Shown here: positions 26,445 to 33,826 of the stretch, in pieces
Numbering within the stretch: the first letter of the stretch is position 1
Layout: each line of letters starts with the position of its first letter
Assembly: GCF_003023845.1 (NCBI RefSeq)
Contig: NZ_PYFT01000001.1
Span: forward strand, 5,642,001-5,706,000
Direction of reading: 5' to 3'
From: Adhaeribacter arboris
GTDB taxonomy: Bacteria > Bacteroidota > Bacteroidia > Cytophagales > Hymenobacteraceae
Length of the DNA stretch: 64,000 bases
Notes under the pieces: model-generated
What the model saw: only the letters and a program-made list of their open reading frames with translations
Databases searched by the model: none
What the model was told of the DNA's origin: nothing
Position numbers and translations under genes: made by a program

Positions 26445-26844
26445 AGGCGAGGCTTTAAGGGTTGAAGGCAAGGTAAAGTGCCGGTTAAATTAGAAAATCT
26501 TATTCAAAAAGATACTACCCGCTATTGCTCTCTATACTGTTAGGGTTTAGAAATTGTTATAAAGGCAAAGAAGCAGACAACTACTAGCTAAAGAATGAAC
26601 AACTCCTTGCGGCAACCTTGTAGTAGGTTAGTTAGAAAAAAACCTTTCTTTAAATCCTGGTGTCAGCCGCATTGGTTGAATTACCCTGATAATGGTTTGT
26701 GCTTTTCTTCGGAACATTATTGCTCGTATATCCTAGCTTTTTTTTACCTAACCCTTTAATTAGCATCTATAAAAGTGGGTGATGCAGACGTGGGCTGGCC
26801 TACATCTCCCGGATGAAGCAATTGTTTTTTAATTTTATTTCACC
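26445..26844. other. Gene-free stretch
   Basis: 400 bases between the phosphatase start and the RibD-type reductase end. No ORF, tRNA or strong hairpin seen. It should hold the promoter of the phosphatase-ppk1 unit, which I cannot place. Confidence 0.5.
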
Positions 26845-27438
26845 TTAAGCGCCAACAGTTCCCGTCTTAACTTCCCCGGCTCGCTGGTAATGGGCAATAA
26901 TAACGCCCGTGGAGGTAACAGTACTTTCGGTTAAGGTAAATGCAGCCGGAATTGGACCGTTGTCAAATAATTTTTTTCCTTCGCCCAGCGTTAACGGGTG
27001 AATCATGAGCCAGAGTTCGTCGACTAAATCATGCTTTAATAGTAGCTGAATGAGCTGGCTGCTGCCCCAAACTTTCATGTCAGAACCATCGGAATTTTTG
27101 AGCTTTTCGATATCCGCCAGGCTTTCCAGGAAAACGGAGTTTTCCCAATCTGACTTTTTCAGGGTCGTGGACAAAACGTATTTTGTAACCTCATTAATAC
27201 CCGGCCAGCGATCGGCATGTTCGGGCCAGAAGTTCTCCCAAATCTCAAATGTTTGTCTGCCCAAAAGCAGATCGGCCGGTTTCATGAGTTTTTCCATGAA
27301 CTTGCCACCAACTTCGTCGCCATAAGGCGCCACCCAACCGCCGTATTGGAAGCCGCCGGAGGTGTCTTCTTCCGGTCCGCCAGGTGCTTGCATTACCCCA
27401 TCTAACGTAATCATGGATAGCACAATTATTTTTCGCAT
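26845..27438 (-). CDS. Dihydrofolate reductase-like (RibD C-terminal domain) protein
   Basis: A 197-residue protein of the RibD_C/YyaP family: MRKIIVLSMITLDGVMQAPG, LLLGRQTFEIWENFWPEH, LSTTLKKSDWENS, VWGSSQLIQLLLKHDLVDEL and IHPLTLGEGKKLF. The fold is that of dihydrofolate reductase with NADPH binding, but the substrate of stand-alone members is usually unknown. Length and both termini are normal. An IS3 element sits only 7 bases before the start codon, so its native promoter and ribosome site have been displaced. Confidence 0.85.
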   Translation of the reverse strand: MRKIIVLSMITLDGVMQAPGGPEEDTSGGFQYGGWVAPYGDEVGGKFMEKLMKPADLLLGRQTFEIWENFWPEHADRWPGINEVTKYVLSTTLKKSDWENSVFLESLADIEKLKNSDGSDMKVWGSSQLIQLLLKHDLVDELWLMIHPLTLGEGKKLFDNGPIPAAFTLTESTVTSTGVIIAHYQRAGEVKTGTVGA

Positions 27439-27489
27439 ATTATTTTGTCAGCTTCCCGTTTTTAGAACTGGGTAAAAGTATAAATTTGT

Positions 27490-28302
27490 TTAAGTGGATA
27501 ATAGTAGGTCAAGTTGTTTTTTTCTGGCGAACTCCATAGGTGCCATTCCGGCTAAAGCATCATGGGGTCTTTTATAATTGTAATCCTGTAACCACCCTGT
27601 TGTAATTTCTCTTACCTCCTCGAGGTTCTCAAATAAGTAAGCATCTAAAACATGCCGGCGAAAAGTACCGTTAAACCGTTCCACAAAGGCATTCTGCGTC
27701 GGCTTGCCGGGTTGGATAAAGACAAACTCAATTCCATGTATCTGGCTCCATTCAGTCATTAAGGTAGCCATAAACTCTGGCCCATTATCCATTCTAATCC
27801 GCTTAGGTTTTTCCCTACGTTTAATCAAATGATTCAGCACCCAGACTACCCGGTTGCTTTTTAAGGAGAAATCCACTTCCATATGCAAGGCTTCCCGATT
27901 GTAATCATCCAACACATGGAAGGAGCGGAACTTTCTGCCATTCAGTAAAGCATCACTCATAAAGTCAATCGACCAGGTATGGTTTAACTCTTTCGGCACC
28001 TGTAAAGGCTGTTGAATACGGGCCGGCAATCGCTTTTTCGCTTTGCGCCGCAGGTTTAAGCCCAAGGCTGTGTAGATGCGGTGGACCCGTTTATGATTCC
28101 AAGGCTGTCCTTCCTGGCGTAATCGTCCAAAAGCCTTCCAGAAGCCTTCTCGGGGGTGTTGCTCGGCTTTCTGCCGTAAAGCTTGCTCTACTGGCTGATC
28201 CTCTTTATGCGATTGATAGTAATACACCGACTTACTTAAGTTTAATACCCGGCACGCCCTGCTGATGCCGGCCTGAGGCTGCTGATGTACTTCTTGCACC
28301 AT
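27490..28302 (-). CDS. IS3-family transposase OrfB (DDE integrase)
   Basis: 270-residue catalytic subunit. HTH_21-type N-terminal region ([17 protein letters not shown]), then the rve integrase core with the DDE triad: first Asp in [11 protein letters not shown], second Asp in [12 protein letters not shown], Glu in [20 protein letters not shown]. Functional transposase is expected as an OrfAB fusion by -1 slippage: the -1 frame after the slippery site reads [14 protein letters not shown] into this ORF without a stop. The initiator annotated here is the first in-frame ATG and may not be used alone. Confidence 0.93.
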   Translation of the reverse strand: MVQEVHQQPQAGISRACRVLNLSKSVYYYQSHKEDQPVEQALRQKAEQHPREGFWKAFGRLRQEGQPWNHKRVHRIYTALGLNLRRKAKKRLPARIQQPLQVPKELNHTWSIDFMSDALLNGRKFRSFHVLDDYNREALHMEVDFSLKSNRVVWVLNHLIKRREKPKRIRMDNGPEFMATLMTEWSQIHGIEFVFIQPGKPTQNAFVERFNGTFRRHVLDAYLFENLEEVREITTGWLQDYNYKRPHDALAGMAPMEFARKKQLDLLLST

Positions 28303-28322
28303 CTGGCGCTTCTGACAGGGCT

Positions 28323-28589
28323 TCAGAGCTTTTTTTCAATAATCTCCTTAGCTAGCTTCAGGTCCAAAGCTAGTTCCGCGTACATGGCTTTGAGCCGTCG
28401 GTTCTCTTCTTCTAAGTCTTTGAGCCGCTTGAGCTCGGTCGCATCCATGCCATTGTAGCGCTGACGCCACTTGTAAAAAGCCGCTTGGCTCACACCATGC
28501 TCCCGGCTAATATCAGCGGCACTTTTGCCTTCCTCAAACTCCTTGAGGATTTTGGCAATTTGTTGGGGAGTGAAGGTTTTCCTTTTCAT
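28323..28589 (-). CDS. IS3-family OrfA (helix-turn-helix) with programmed -1 frameshift site
   Basis: 88 residues: [20 protein letters not shown], helix-turn-helix ([19 protein letters not shown]) and a leucine-zipper-like helix ([20 protein letters not shown]). The last codons GAA AAA AAG CTC TGA contain the classic slippery heptamer A AAA AAG at 28335-28329; slipping back one base bypasses the stop and enters the OrfB frame. OrfA alone usually represses; OrfAB transposes. Confidence 0.93.
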   Translation of the reverse strand: MKRKTFTPQQIAKILKEFEEGKSAADISREHGVSQAAFYKWRQRYNGMDATELKRLKDLEEENRRLKAMYAELALDLKLAKEIIEKKL

Positions 28590-28653
28590 AAATACTGTTC
28601 TAAGTTAAGATATTTTCTCTTCCGAAACAGTTCTATTTGCGGGGAAGCTGACA

Positions 28654-28991
28654 ATTTTACCTCCTCTTATAATTTATTTTAAAAAGCTTCTTTTAAACTA
28701 ATTTTAGTACGCTACAAATCTAGTTAAGAATACGTTGCCGTACGGGGGGGATGCGACAATTTTGGGGCTAAAAGCGGCAGTATGAAGAAGTAAGTTAGTA
28801 TGAAAGGATTTGTCGCCATCATGCTTTACTGCTACTATTCCAGGGGTATTGCCAAATTCAGGGTTTGGCATTCCTGAAGTAGATTAAAGTTATGTTAATT
28901 ACGAATTGTTCCTAGCTTTAAAAGTAATGCCTTTGCTATTTTTTTGTCTTATTATGCTGGCAGCAATGTTTTTGTTTCCGCTAGTTTTATG
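28654..28991. other. Gene-free stretch beside IS element
   Basis: 338 bases with no supported gene. It begins with the IS target duplication and contains a run of seven G near 28744. The native promoter of the RibD-type reductase gene was probably at the left end of this stretch before IS insertion. GTTTCCG at 28974-28980 may be a relic of a cassette boundary. Confidence 0.45.
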
Positions 28992-29474
28992 CTAGCTCAA
29001 TTGGTAAATAAATTCTTCTATCTCCGTTTTTCGGGCATTGGCAAAGCCTTTGTCTTTGCCAATTTTGACAAAACCACCTTTCTCTAAAACTTTCTGTGAA
29101 CCGAAATTGTCAAAGGCCACTCTTCCGAAAATAGGTCTTGTTTTTTCAACGTTTAAGAAATTTTTAAGGGCCTTTGTGGCCACTCCTTTATTCCAAAACT
29201 TTTTGTCAATCCAATAGGTAATTCCTGCTTCGCCTTTTATTTCAAACTTTGCTATACTTCCTGCAATAATTTTGTCGACAATTATGGTTTGCATATTCAC
29301 CGTTGGGTCGTTCCATAATTTTAAATATTTACTAATGTAGGCTGATTTGTTAGTTGGGTCTACGGAGGTAAATGCAGCTAGGTGATTGGCTTCTTCGTCC
29401 AACTGAAAAATAAAGAATGTCTCTAAATCCTTTGGTTCTGTCGGACGCAAAATAATTTCCATATCGTTTATCAT
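28992..29474 (-). CDS. GNAT acetyltransferase (RimJ/RimL-like)
   Basis: A 160-residue protein of the Acetyltransf_3 type: IILRPTEPKDLETFF at the start, central ITYWIDKKFWNKGVATKALK (acetyl-CoA pyrophosphate loop, Q/RxxGxG/A equivalent NKGVAT) and RVAFDNFGSQKVLEKGGFVKIG at the end. Start ATG 29474 or the internal ATG 12 bases later. Such enzymes are frequent in integron cassettes; this one is last in the minus-strand array, with only a degenerate site after it. Substrate unknown. Confidence 0.82.
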   Translation of the reverse strand: MINDMEIILRPTEPKDLETFFIFQLDEEANHLAAFTSVDPTNKSAYISKYLKLWNDPTVNMQTIIVDKIIAGSIAKFEIKGEAGITYWIDKKFWNKGVATKALKNFLNVEKTRPIFGRVAFDNFGSQKVLEKGGFVKIGKDKGFANARKTEIEEFIYQLS

Positions 29475-29625
29475 TTATTTAACCGGCTTATTTCGCTCTA
29501 AGTCGGTTGTCTAAGAAAACTGTCAAGGGTAACTTTAATAGTGGTTGGGAAGTTTAATATTGCTGGCCACGGCAACGTGCATGCAAAGCTTGCTCCAGCG
29601 CAGCAAGGGTTATATATACCTTTGG

Positions 29626-29925
29626 TTAAGCAGCGTTTTTCTCAAATTTTCTTGTACTTTCTAGCTCTTTCTGCTTGTTTATCATTTCTTGTTCCAAATC
29701 ATAATCATGCTGCAATCCAAGCCAAAATTTCGGAGAATTGCCGAAGTAGCGGCTTAATCTAAGGGATGTATCCGCAGTAATTCTCCTATTGCCTTTCAAG
29801 ATTTCTGATATCCTGGTCTGAGGAATATTTATGTCTTTAGATAACCGGTAAGCCGTAATGTTTAGAGGCACAAAAAATTCTTCTTGCAATACTTCTCCCG
29901 GATGAATATTAGGTAATTTTTCCAT
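29626..29925 (-). CDS. higA: HigA-family antitoxin (XRE helix-turn-helix)
   Basis: 99 residues from ATG 29925 (a TTG at 29943 would overlap the toxin stop). HigA hallmark IHPGEVLQEEFFVPLNITAYRLS followed by the HTH SKDINIPQTRISEILKGNRRIT and TSLRLSRYFGNSPKFWLGLQ. It binds its operator and neutralises HigB. It lies 4 bases after the higB stop, in the usual toxin-first order. Since higB looks broken, it may be an orphan antitoxin. Its stop overlaps the box GTTAAGCA (29625-29632), the candidate start of the cassette's closing site. Confidence 0.9.
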   Translation of the reverse strand: MEKLPNIHPGEVLQEEFFVPLNITAYRLSKDINIPQTRISEILKGNRRITADTSLRLSRYFGNSPKFWLGLQHDYDLEQEMINKQKELESTRKFEKNAA

Positions 29926-29929
29926 TTCT

Positions 29930-30211
29930 TTAATGATAGGCAATGATTTCTACTTCCGAAGATTGTCCGTTGTTCCATTTGAAGATGATTCTCCACTGAT
30001 CGTTTATTCGGATGCTGTAAAATTCCTTCAGAATACCGGACAGCTTTTCTAATCTATTAGAAGGAGGAACCTTCAAGTCCGCTATATTCTGTGAGTTGTT
30101 CAGCATCCTCAATTTACGTCTGCCAATTGCCTGGATTCCTATTTAGAGTTTAGTAACCCGTTCTCCATTCCAAATCTTCTCTGTCTCTTTTGCGCCAAAA
30201 GATATAATTAT
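29930..30211 (-). pseudogene. higB: HigB-family toxin gene, interrupted by TAA and lacking a normal start
   Basis: From 30211 the frame reads (ATA) I-I-SFGAKETEKIWNGERVTKL, then TAA at 30143-30145, then IGIQAIGRRKLRMLNNSQN and a normal HigB C-terminus (VPPSNRLEKLSG, YSIRINDQWRIIFKW, EIIAYH). Together this equals a full HigB of about 94 residues. The position of the expected initiator Met is ATA. The longest intact translation starts at TTG 30112 or ATG 30106 (58-60 residues) and lacks the first helices of this RelE-like mRNA interferase. Loss of toxin activity is inferred. Confidence 0.8.
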
Positions 30212-30292
30212 ACTTCTGCTTTACGATAGTAATGCTAAAAGTAAATATTGTTCTCTGATTTATATTCTGGAAGATAGGTTTTCTTAAATAAT

Positions 30293-30344
30293 GCCTAACG
30301 TTTCTGCTAGGGCACGTTTTAATGTGCTTTAGGTTTTGTTGGGC
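30293..30344 (-). repeat. attC-like site 1 (52-bp class)
   Basis: On the minus strand: R'' GCCCAAC, 5-nt spacer, L'' CTAAAGCAC, loop ATTAAAAC, L' GTGCCCTAG, 7-nt spacer, R' GTTAGGC. R'' fits RYYYAAC and R' fits GTTRRRY, the textbook integron attC boxes; L''/L' pair over 9 positions with two G-T pairs. It starts 11 bases after the lipoprotein stop at 30355. Length and spacing equal site 2. Confidence 0.75.
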
Positions 30345-30354
30345 GCTGATTTGT

Positions 30355-31053
30355 TTAATATACTTTTACTGTATCTTTTCCTATTAAGAAAATACCACCT
30401 CTATTGTACATCCACTTTCTTCCTTTTGCGTCTTTCACAAATTCTTTTCTTATCCATGGGTTTGGAGATTCTTGGCTGTTTGAAATAGAATCAACGATTG
30501 TCCACTTAAGTTCTGAGCTGGTATCTACCAATTTATAAATCTTGTTATTATAGTCAATTATCTTCAATGGCTCATTTGGTTGAGAATAAAAGTCTGCTGG
30601 AAATAACTCTTTGGTATCTAATTCATATGTGATCCAGCTTCTGCCTTTATTATTAGATAAATATAAAGTACTCCGGTCTGCTTCATGTATGCCTTGCCAG
30701 CTATGAATCCCCCATATACGTCCCTCAACGTCTATAGTCATCTTGATGATTAATCCAGGTGTTGCTACTTCATTCCAAGTTTTTCCAGCATCCATTGTCA
30801 GCACCAACCCATTGTACTGTGTTGCGGCAATTAGAGTGTCCTTAGTTATTGGTAGAAGGTCATAAGTTGCAGAGGGATACTTCTTTTTAGCTAATTTCCT
30901 TATTCGAGCAGATTCCTCAATTCTTCTCTTTTCCCATTCTTTACTCCCATAAACTATAATCTTAGAATTAATCTTGTCCTCATCATTTTTCTTTTTGCTA
31001 TTACAGCTAAAAAGAAATAATGTGGTGAAAACCCAAAAGAATATTCCTTTCAT
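30355..31053 (-). CDS. Lipoprotein with BNR-like repeats
   Basis: A 232-residue lipoprotein (MKGIFFWVFTTLFLFSC, lipobox LFSC) with a basic-charged linker and a beta-propeller-like body: GLVLTMDAGKTWNEVATP and LYLSNNKGRSWITYEL are BNR/Asp-box-like (S-x-D/N-x-G-x-x-W). Only two boxes are clear, so this is a partial propeller or a small sensor-like protein. No enzymatic residues identifiable. It is the cargo of a cassette between attC-like sites 2 and 1, with its ATG 13 bases after site 2. Confidence 0.65.
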   Translation of the reverse strand: MKGIFFWVFTTLFLFSCNSKKKNDEDKINSKIIVYGSKEWEKRRIEESARIRKLAKKKYPSATYDLLPITKDTLIAATQYNGLVLTMDAGKTWNEVATPGLIIKMTIDVEGRIWGIHSWQGIHEADRSTLYLSNNKGRSWITYELDTKELFPADFYSQPNEPLKIIDYNNKIYKLVDTSSELKWTIVDSISNSQESPNPWIRKEFVKDAKGRKWMYNRGGIFLIGKDTVKVY

Positions 31054-31065
31054 AATTTAATTAAC

Positions 31066-31117
31066 GCCCAACGTTTTGGCTAAAAGGCGTTTTAATGCTT
31101 TTTAGTTAGTGTTGTAG
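31066..31117 (-). repeat. attC-like site 2 (52-bp class)
   Basis: On the minus strand: R'' CTACAAC, 5-nt spacer, L'' CTAAAAAGC, loop ATTAAAAC (identical to site 1), L' GCCTTTTAG, 7-nt spacer, R' GTTGGGC. Same 52-bp length and spacing as site 1. R'' overlaps the last codons of the 165-residue gene (CTA CAA CAC TAA). R' continues as GTTGGGCGTTAATT, complementary at 12 of 14 positions to the R'' side of site 1. Confidence 0.75.
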
Positions 31118-31603
31118 GTAGTTGTTTTTATTATTTACTTGGATAATGGATTCAAATTTATTCACCAGTCTTCTGGTTGCTCTACGCATTTCAAAATATA
31201 GAATGAAATTGAAGAAGGGCAATAATATTAAAACAAGACCTTTAGGAACTTCTAAAAAAGTGTCAATCCCGAAAAGTTCACCCAAAAAAAGAATAGTGAT
31301 TATGTAAAAGAAGAAGATAAGAACAATGTTAGGTCGACATTTTACCAAAATGCTTGTACCATTTTCCTCTTGTTTTAGCTTTCCGTTTAAATAGGCAGGT
31401 TTAGAACCGAAGCTTCCACTGCCTATTATCATAAAGTTGAAAAAGGTAGTAAACTCAAAGGTGTCATTACTTTTGAAACTTCCTGTAAGGTTATCTGAGT
31501 ATTCGAACCATTTTTTCTCCGCAATAGCTTTGATCCTCGCTCTTACAGTTCCTATAGATTCACGAATTTTATATTCTTCTCTCTCAGTAAATAAAATATC
31601 CAT
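31106..31603 (-). CDS. Small membrane protein, unknown (cassette gene)
   Basis: A 165-residue protein: N-terminal polar domain (1-85, EYKIRESIGTVRARIKAIAE, FEFTTFFNFMIIGSGSF), two membrane helices in succession (about 92-112 and 120-138) and a basic C-terminal helix (EMRRATRRLVNKFES). No family recognised. ATG 31603 lies about 18 bases after site 3 and the stop is inside site 2, an almost gap-free cassette. Confidence 0.6.
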   Translation of the reverse strand: MDILFTEREEYKIRESIGTVRARIKAIAEKKWFEYSDNLTGSFKSNDTFEFTTFFNFMIIGSGSFGSKPAYLNGKLKQEENGTSILVKCRPNIVLIFFFYIITILFLGELFGIDTFLEVPKGLVLILLPFFNFILYFEMRRATRRLVNKFESIIQVNNKNNYLQH

Positions 31604-31620
31604 TTACTTGTTATAATTTC

Positions 31621-31690
31621 CTATAACGGTCTCGTGCATGAGACGTGCAAGGTCGTCGGCCGTAGCATGACTTATGCACTTTGTTGTGGG
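31621..31690 (-). repeat. attC-like site 3 (69-bp class)
   Basis: On the minus strand: outer CCCACAAC (31690-31683) and GTTATAG (31627-31621), inner GTGCAT/ATGCAC stem (31679-31674, 31639-31634), and the 21-nt core at 31662-31642 starting CGGCCGACGACC, two mismatches from site B. Distances from core to boxes are 20 and 14 nt. It follows the 140-residue gene stop by 14 bases. Confidence 0.7.
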
Positions 31691-31704
31691 TAGTGATTCT
31701 TTTC

Positions 31705-32127
31705 CTAAAGCAATCCATTAAATTCACACCCTAAAAACTTTCCTCCTTTTAGCAAGACAGTAACTGTTGGTCCAATTAAAAATATAATCAAAGGGAGTAA
31801 AACTATTAGGCTATAAAGAATGAACTTATTTATTCTTTTCCCTTTATATTTTTTTACCAAATCATAAATGTGCTTATTTCTAATGTACTTTTTATAAACT
31901 ATATAAATTAATAATCCTAAAATGCAGAATATAGTGATGGTCAAGACACTCTTATCATAAGCTAATGAGTTATTGAAGCACAGTTTGTTTACAACTTCAC
32001 TTACAGGAAGATATATACTGAAGAGTAATAGGAAGTAGAAAAAGCTTATGTATAGCGTAATATTAAGTTCCGCAGGCTCTTTCTTCTTTTTATATTCTTC
32101 AAATAGCTTAGCGAAGAAAAAGTCCAT
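31705..32127 (-). CDS. Small membrane protein, unknown (first cassette of right block)
   Basis: A 140-residue protein with an N-terminal charged stretch (LFEEYKKKKEPAEL) and three membrane helices (about 24-45, 60-80, 104-124) separated by basic loops (YKKYIRNKHIYDLVKKYKGKRINK). No family recognised. ATG 32127, 48 bases after the GTT of the opening palindromic site; closing site 3 follows the stop. Confidence 0.55.
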   Translation of the reverse strand: MDFFFAKLFEEYKKKKEPAELNITLYISFFYFLLLFSIYLPVSEVVNKLCFNNSLAYDKSVLTITIFCILGLLIYIVYKKYIRNKHIYDLVKKYKGKRINKFILYSLIVLLPLIIFLIGPTVTVLLKGGKFLGCEFNGLL

Positions 32128-32174
32128 GTATCAGTATTAAGCTAATATAAGTTTCTAAAATTTATTTTCATTAC

Positions 32175-32270
32175 CCACAACTACCGGATATACGGAACTG
32201 TTCCGGTTATCGGCAATATAATTTAGCTACTTATTCCATATATCCGCCCAAAAACAACCGATAACCGGAA
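32175..32270 (-). other. Palindromic recombination-like site opening the right cassette block, inside a larger dyad
   Basis: Minus strand 32212-32175 matches 19871-19908 at 28 of 33 positions up to GTT, including GGAACAGTTCC and the closing TAGTT. Its CCCACAAC (32174-32181 on +) repeats as the complement of site 3's outer box. The same sequence is part of a larger dyad: TTCCGGTTATCGG (32201-32213) with its complement 32258-32270, and CGGATATA (32185-32192) with TATATCCG (32239-32246). Confidence 0.6.
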
Positions 32271-32379
32271 TAGATCTTATATACTTTTAAATGTACCGAA
32301 AGCTTTACAGACTAATAAAGTTTAAAATATATGGCAGTAAAAAGTTTCTAAAAATAAAAGTGCCAACTAGATCCGCAAC

Positions 32380-33525
32380 TTATTGCTTAATACCATACTT
32401 ACGCAAGTCGGCGTCGATGCGGCTGTTCCAGGCTTCTTGGGCCCCAGAGTTGGTGCCGTGGCCGGTTTCACCATCGTACTTTTCCTGCATCCGGTTCATT
32501 TCCCGGAACGATTCGATAAATTTGTACTGCACCATGCTGTTATAATCGTTCAGGGTTAAACTATCGGGTTGAATTTTGCGCTTGAAGCGCTCGGCTACCA
32601 GTTTTACAATATCGAAGTGCCGTTGTTCGTGGTTTAAGCTGTAGGCATCGCGGGCGGCATCTTTCACCCACGACGAGCTCCGGATTACGTATACTTTTAC
32701 GGTTAAATTCAACTGAATCACGCCGTTTACTACTTCGCTGCCCCCTTGGTAAGCAAAACTCGGGAAAACCAAGGCGGCATATTTCCCGCCGCGAGGCGTA
32801 GCCGTAAAATCATTCCACTTTAAAGGGCGGTTAGGCGTGTAAAAAACGGTATCATCTTCGGCGTCGCGAATGTAATCCGTAAAATTCACCTGAATACCGG
32901 TGGCGAGTTTTTCATTTCGGCCGGCTTCCTGGTCCATCCAAATGTTAATGTACCTTATTCCGGCAATTAACGACTGGCGCAAAGTTGGTTCTATCACCGA
33001 AAAAGAATTTGCCGGCCGGCTGTAACGAGCGCCGCCCCGGTATTCTACCAAGTGCACCGGTTTACCTTCGCGCCGGTAATCATAAGCCAGCGCAATAGTA
33101 ATTTTACCCTCTACCCGGCCTTTCGTAGCACCAGGAGTTTCTACCACTTTACATTCTTTCAGGCGAATAATGAGAGGGCGTAGTTTATTGTTCTGAGACC
33201 AACTGCGCTGAATAAATTCGCGGATTCCTGCCAGGCCACCTCCTTGTAAATCTACGGGTTGGGGAGTGGTAGGCAAAGGTAAACCGGGCGAGGCCGGAGT
33301 TGGTATTAAATACGCAACCGCTTTGCGGTCTTCGCGTTCGTCTTTTACTTCGGCAATATAAAATTCTTTGGGAGTAAACGGTAGGGGCGCGGGGCGTAAA
33401 ACAATAGGCGCCATTTTTACGGTAGGTTGCCGGGCAGCGCCGCAAACCAAGGTAAGTACTATAAGTAACCAGGTGGCAATTCTATAACGAGCGATTAATA
33501 CGTTTGTCCTTTTCTGTAGCAACAA
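32380..33525 (-). CDS. DUF922 family putative secreted zinc protease
   Basis: A 381-residue exported protein: N-terminal hydrophobic segment (about 10-30, IATWLLIVLTLVCGAA), a beta-rich domain of about 150 residues with an RxLKWNDF motif (RPLKWNDFTATP), and a C-terminal DUF922-type domain with the putative zinc-binding HEQRH in LNHEQRHFDIVKLVAE, plus LTLNDYNSMVQYKF. DUF922 proteins are predicted Zn-dependent proteases; activity is not proven. Periplasmic or lipid-anchored location is likely. Monocistronic, divergent from pta. Confidence 0.75.
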   Translation of the reverse strand: MLLQKRTNVLIARYRIATWLLIVLTLVCGAARQPTVKMAPIVLRPAPLPFTPKEFYIAEVKDEREDRKAVAYLIPTPASPGLPLPTTPQPVDLQGGGLAGIREFIQRSWSQNNKLRPLIIRLKECKVVETPGATKGRVEGKITIALAYDYRREGKPVHLVEYRGGARYSRPANSFSVIEPTLRQSLIAGIRYINIWMDQEAGRNEKLATGIQVNFTDYIRDAEDDTVFYTPNRPLKWNDFTATPRGGKYAALVFPSFAYQGGSEVVNGVIQLNLTVKVYVIRSSSWVKDAARDAYSLNHEQRHFDIVKLVAERFKRKIQPDSLTLNDYNSMVQYKFIESFREMNRMQEKYDGETGHGTNSGAQEAWNSRIDADLRKYGIKQ

Positions 33526-33826
33526 GGTAAATTTATTTTTAAATAGATATGTCGTTTATAACGAAAATGCCGGAAGAATAATCTTATAACTCAAGCAAAT
33601 AAACGCGTGCCATCTTATTCGGGTCCGGCGACTTAAAAACATTTACGGCTTTAATTCGGTTCGTTCCTGTAAACTTGCCCGGTGGCGATGATGGATTATA
33701 TTTATTTGGGAAAAATCAGCCTTGGGTCATTCATTAAAACTAGTTCGCTAAAAACTAAAAAGACTTTAACGTAGTATGAAGCCATATTCTTACTATTGCC
33801 GCTATTATGTCTAAACGATCAGCTCT
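33526..33826. other. Divergent intergenic region
   Basis: 301 bases between the divergent DUF922 and pta genes. It must carry both promoters; no clear repeat, hairpin or RNA motif was seen. Confidence 0.5.

Larger units (their letters stand above)
27446..28653 (-). mobile_element. Complete IS3-family insertion sequence (1208 bp)
   Basis: Ends are imperfect terminal inverted repeats: left TGTCAGCTTCCC then a TAGAACTG block, right (reverse strand from 28653) TGTCAGCTTCCCCGC then TAGAACTG. They are flanked by the 4-bp direct repeat ATTT (27442-27445 and 28654-28657), within the 3-5 bp usual for IS3 elements. It carries orfA and orfB on the minus strand with a frameshift signal. Intact ends, duplication and ORFs suggest a recent, possibly active insertion. 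Confidence 0.92.

Noticed and set aside
27490-28589. Frameshift between IS orfA and orfB read as damage
   Set aside because: The A AAA AAG signal and open -1 frame show programmed frameshifting normal for IS3 elements.
28485-28682. 65-codon + strand frame over the IS right end
   Set aside because: Antisense to orfA and crossing the terminal inverted repeat; not a gene.
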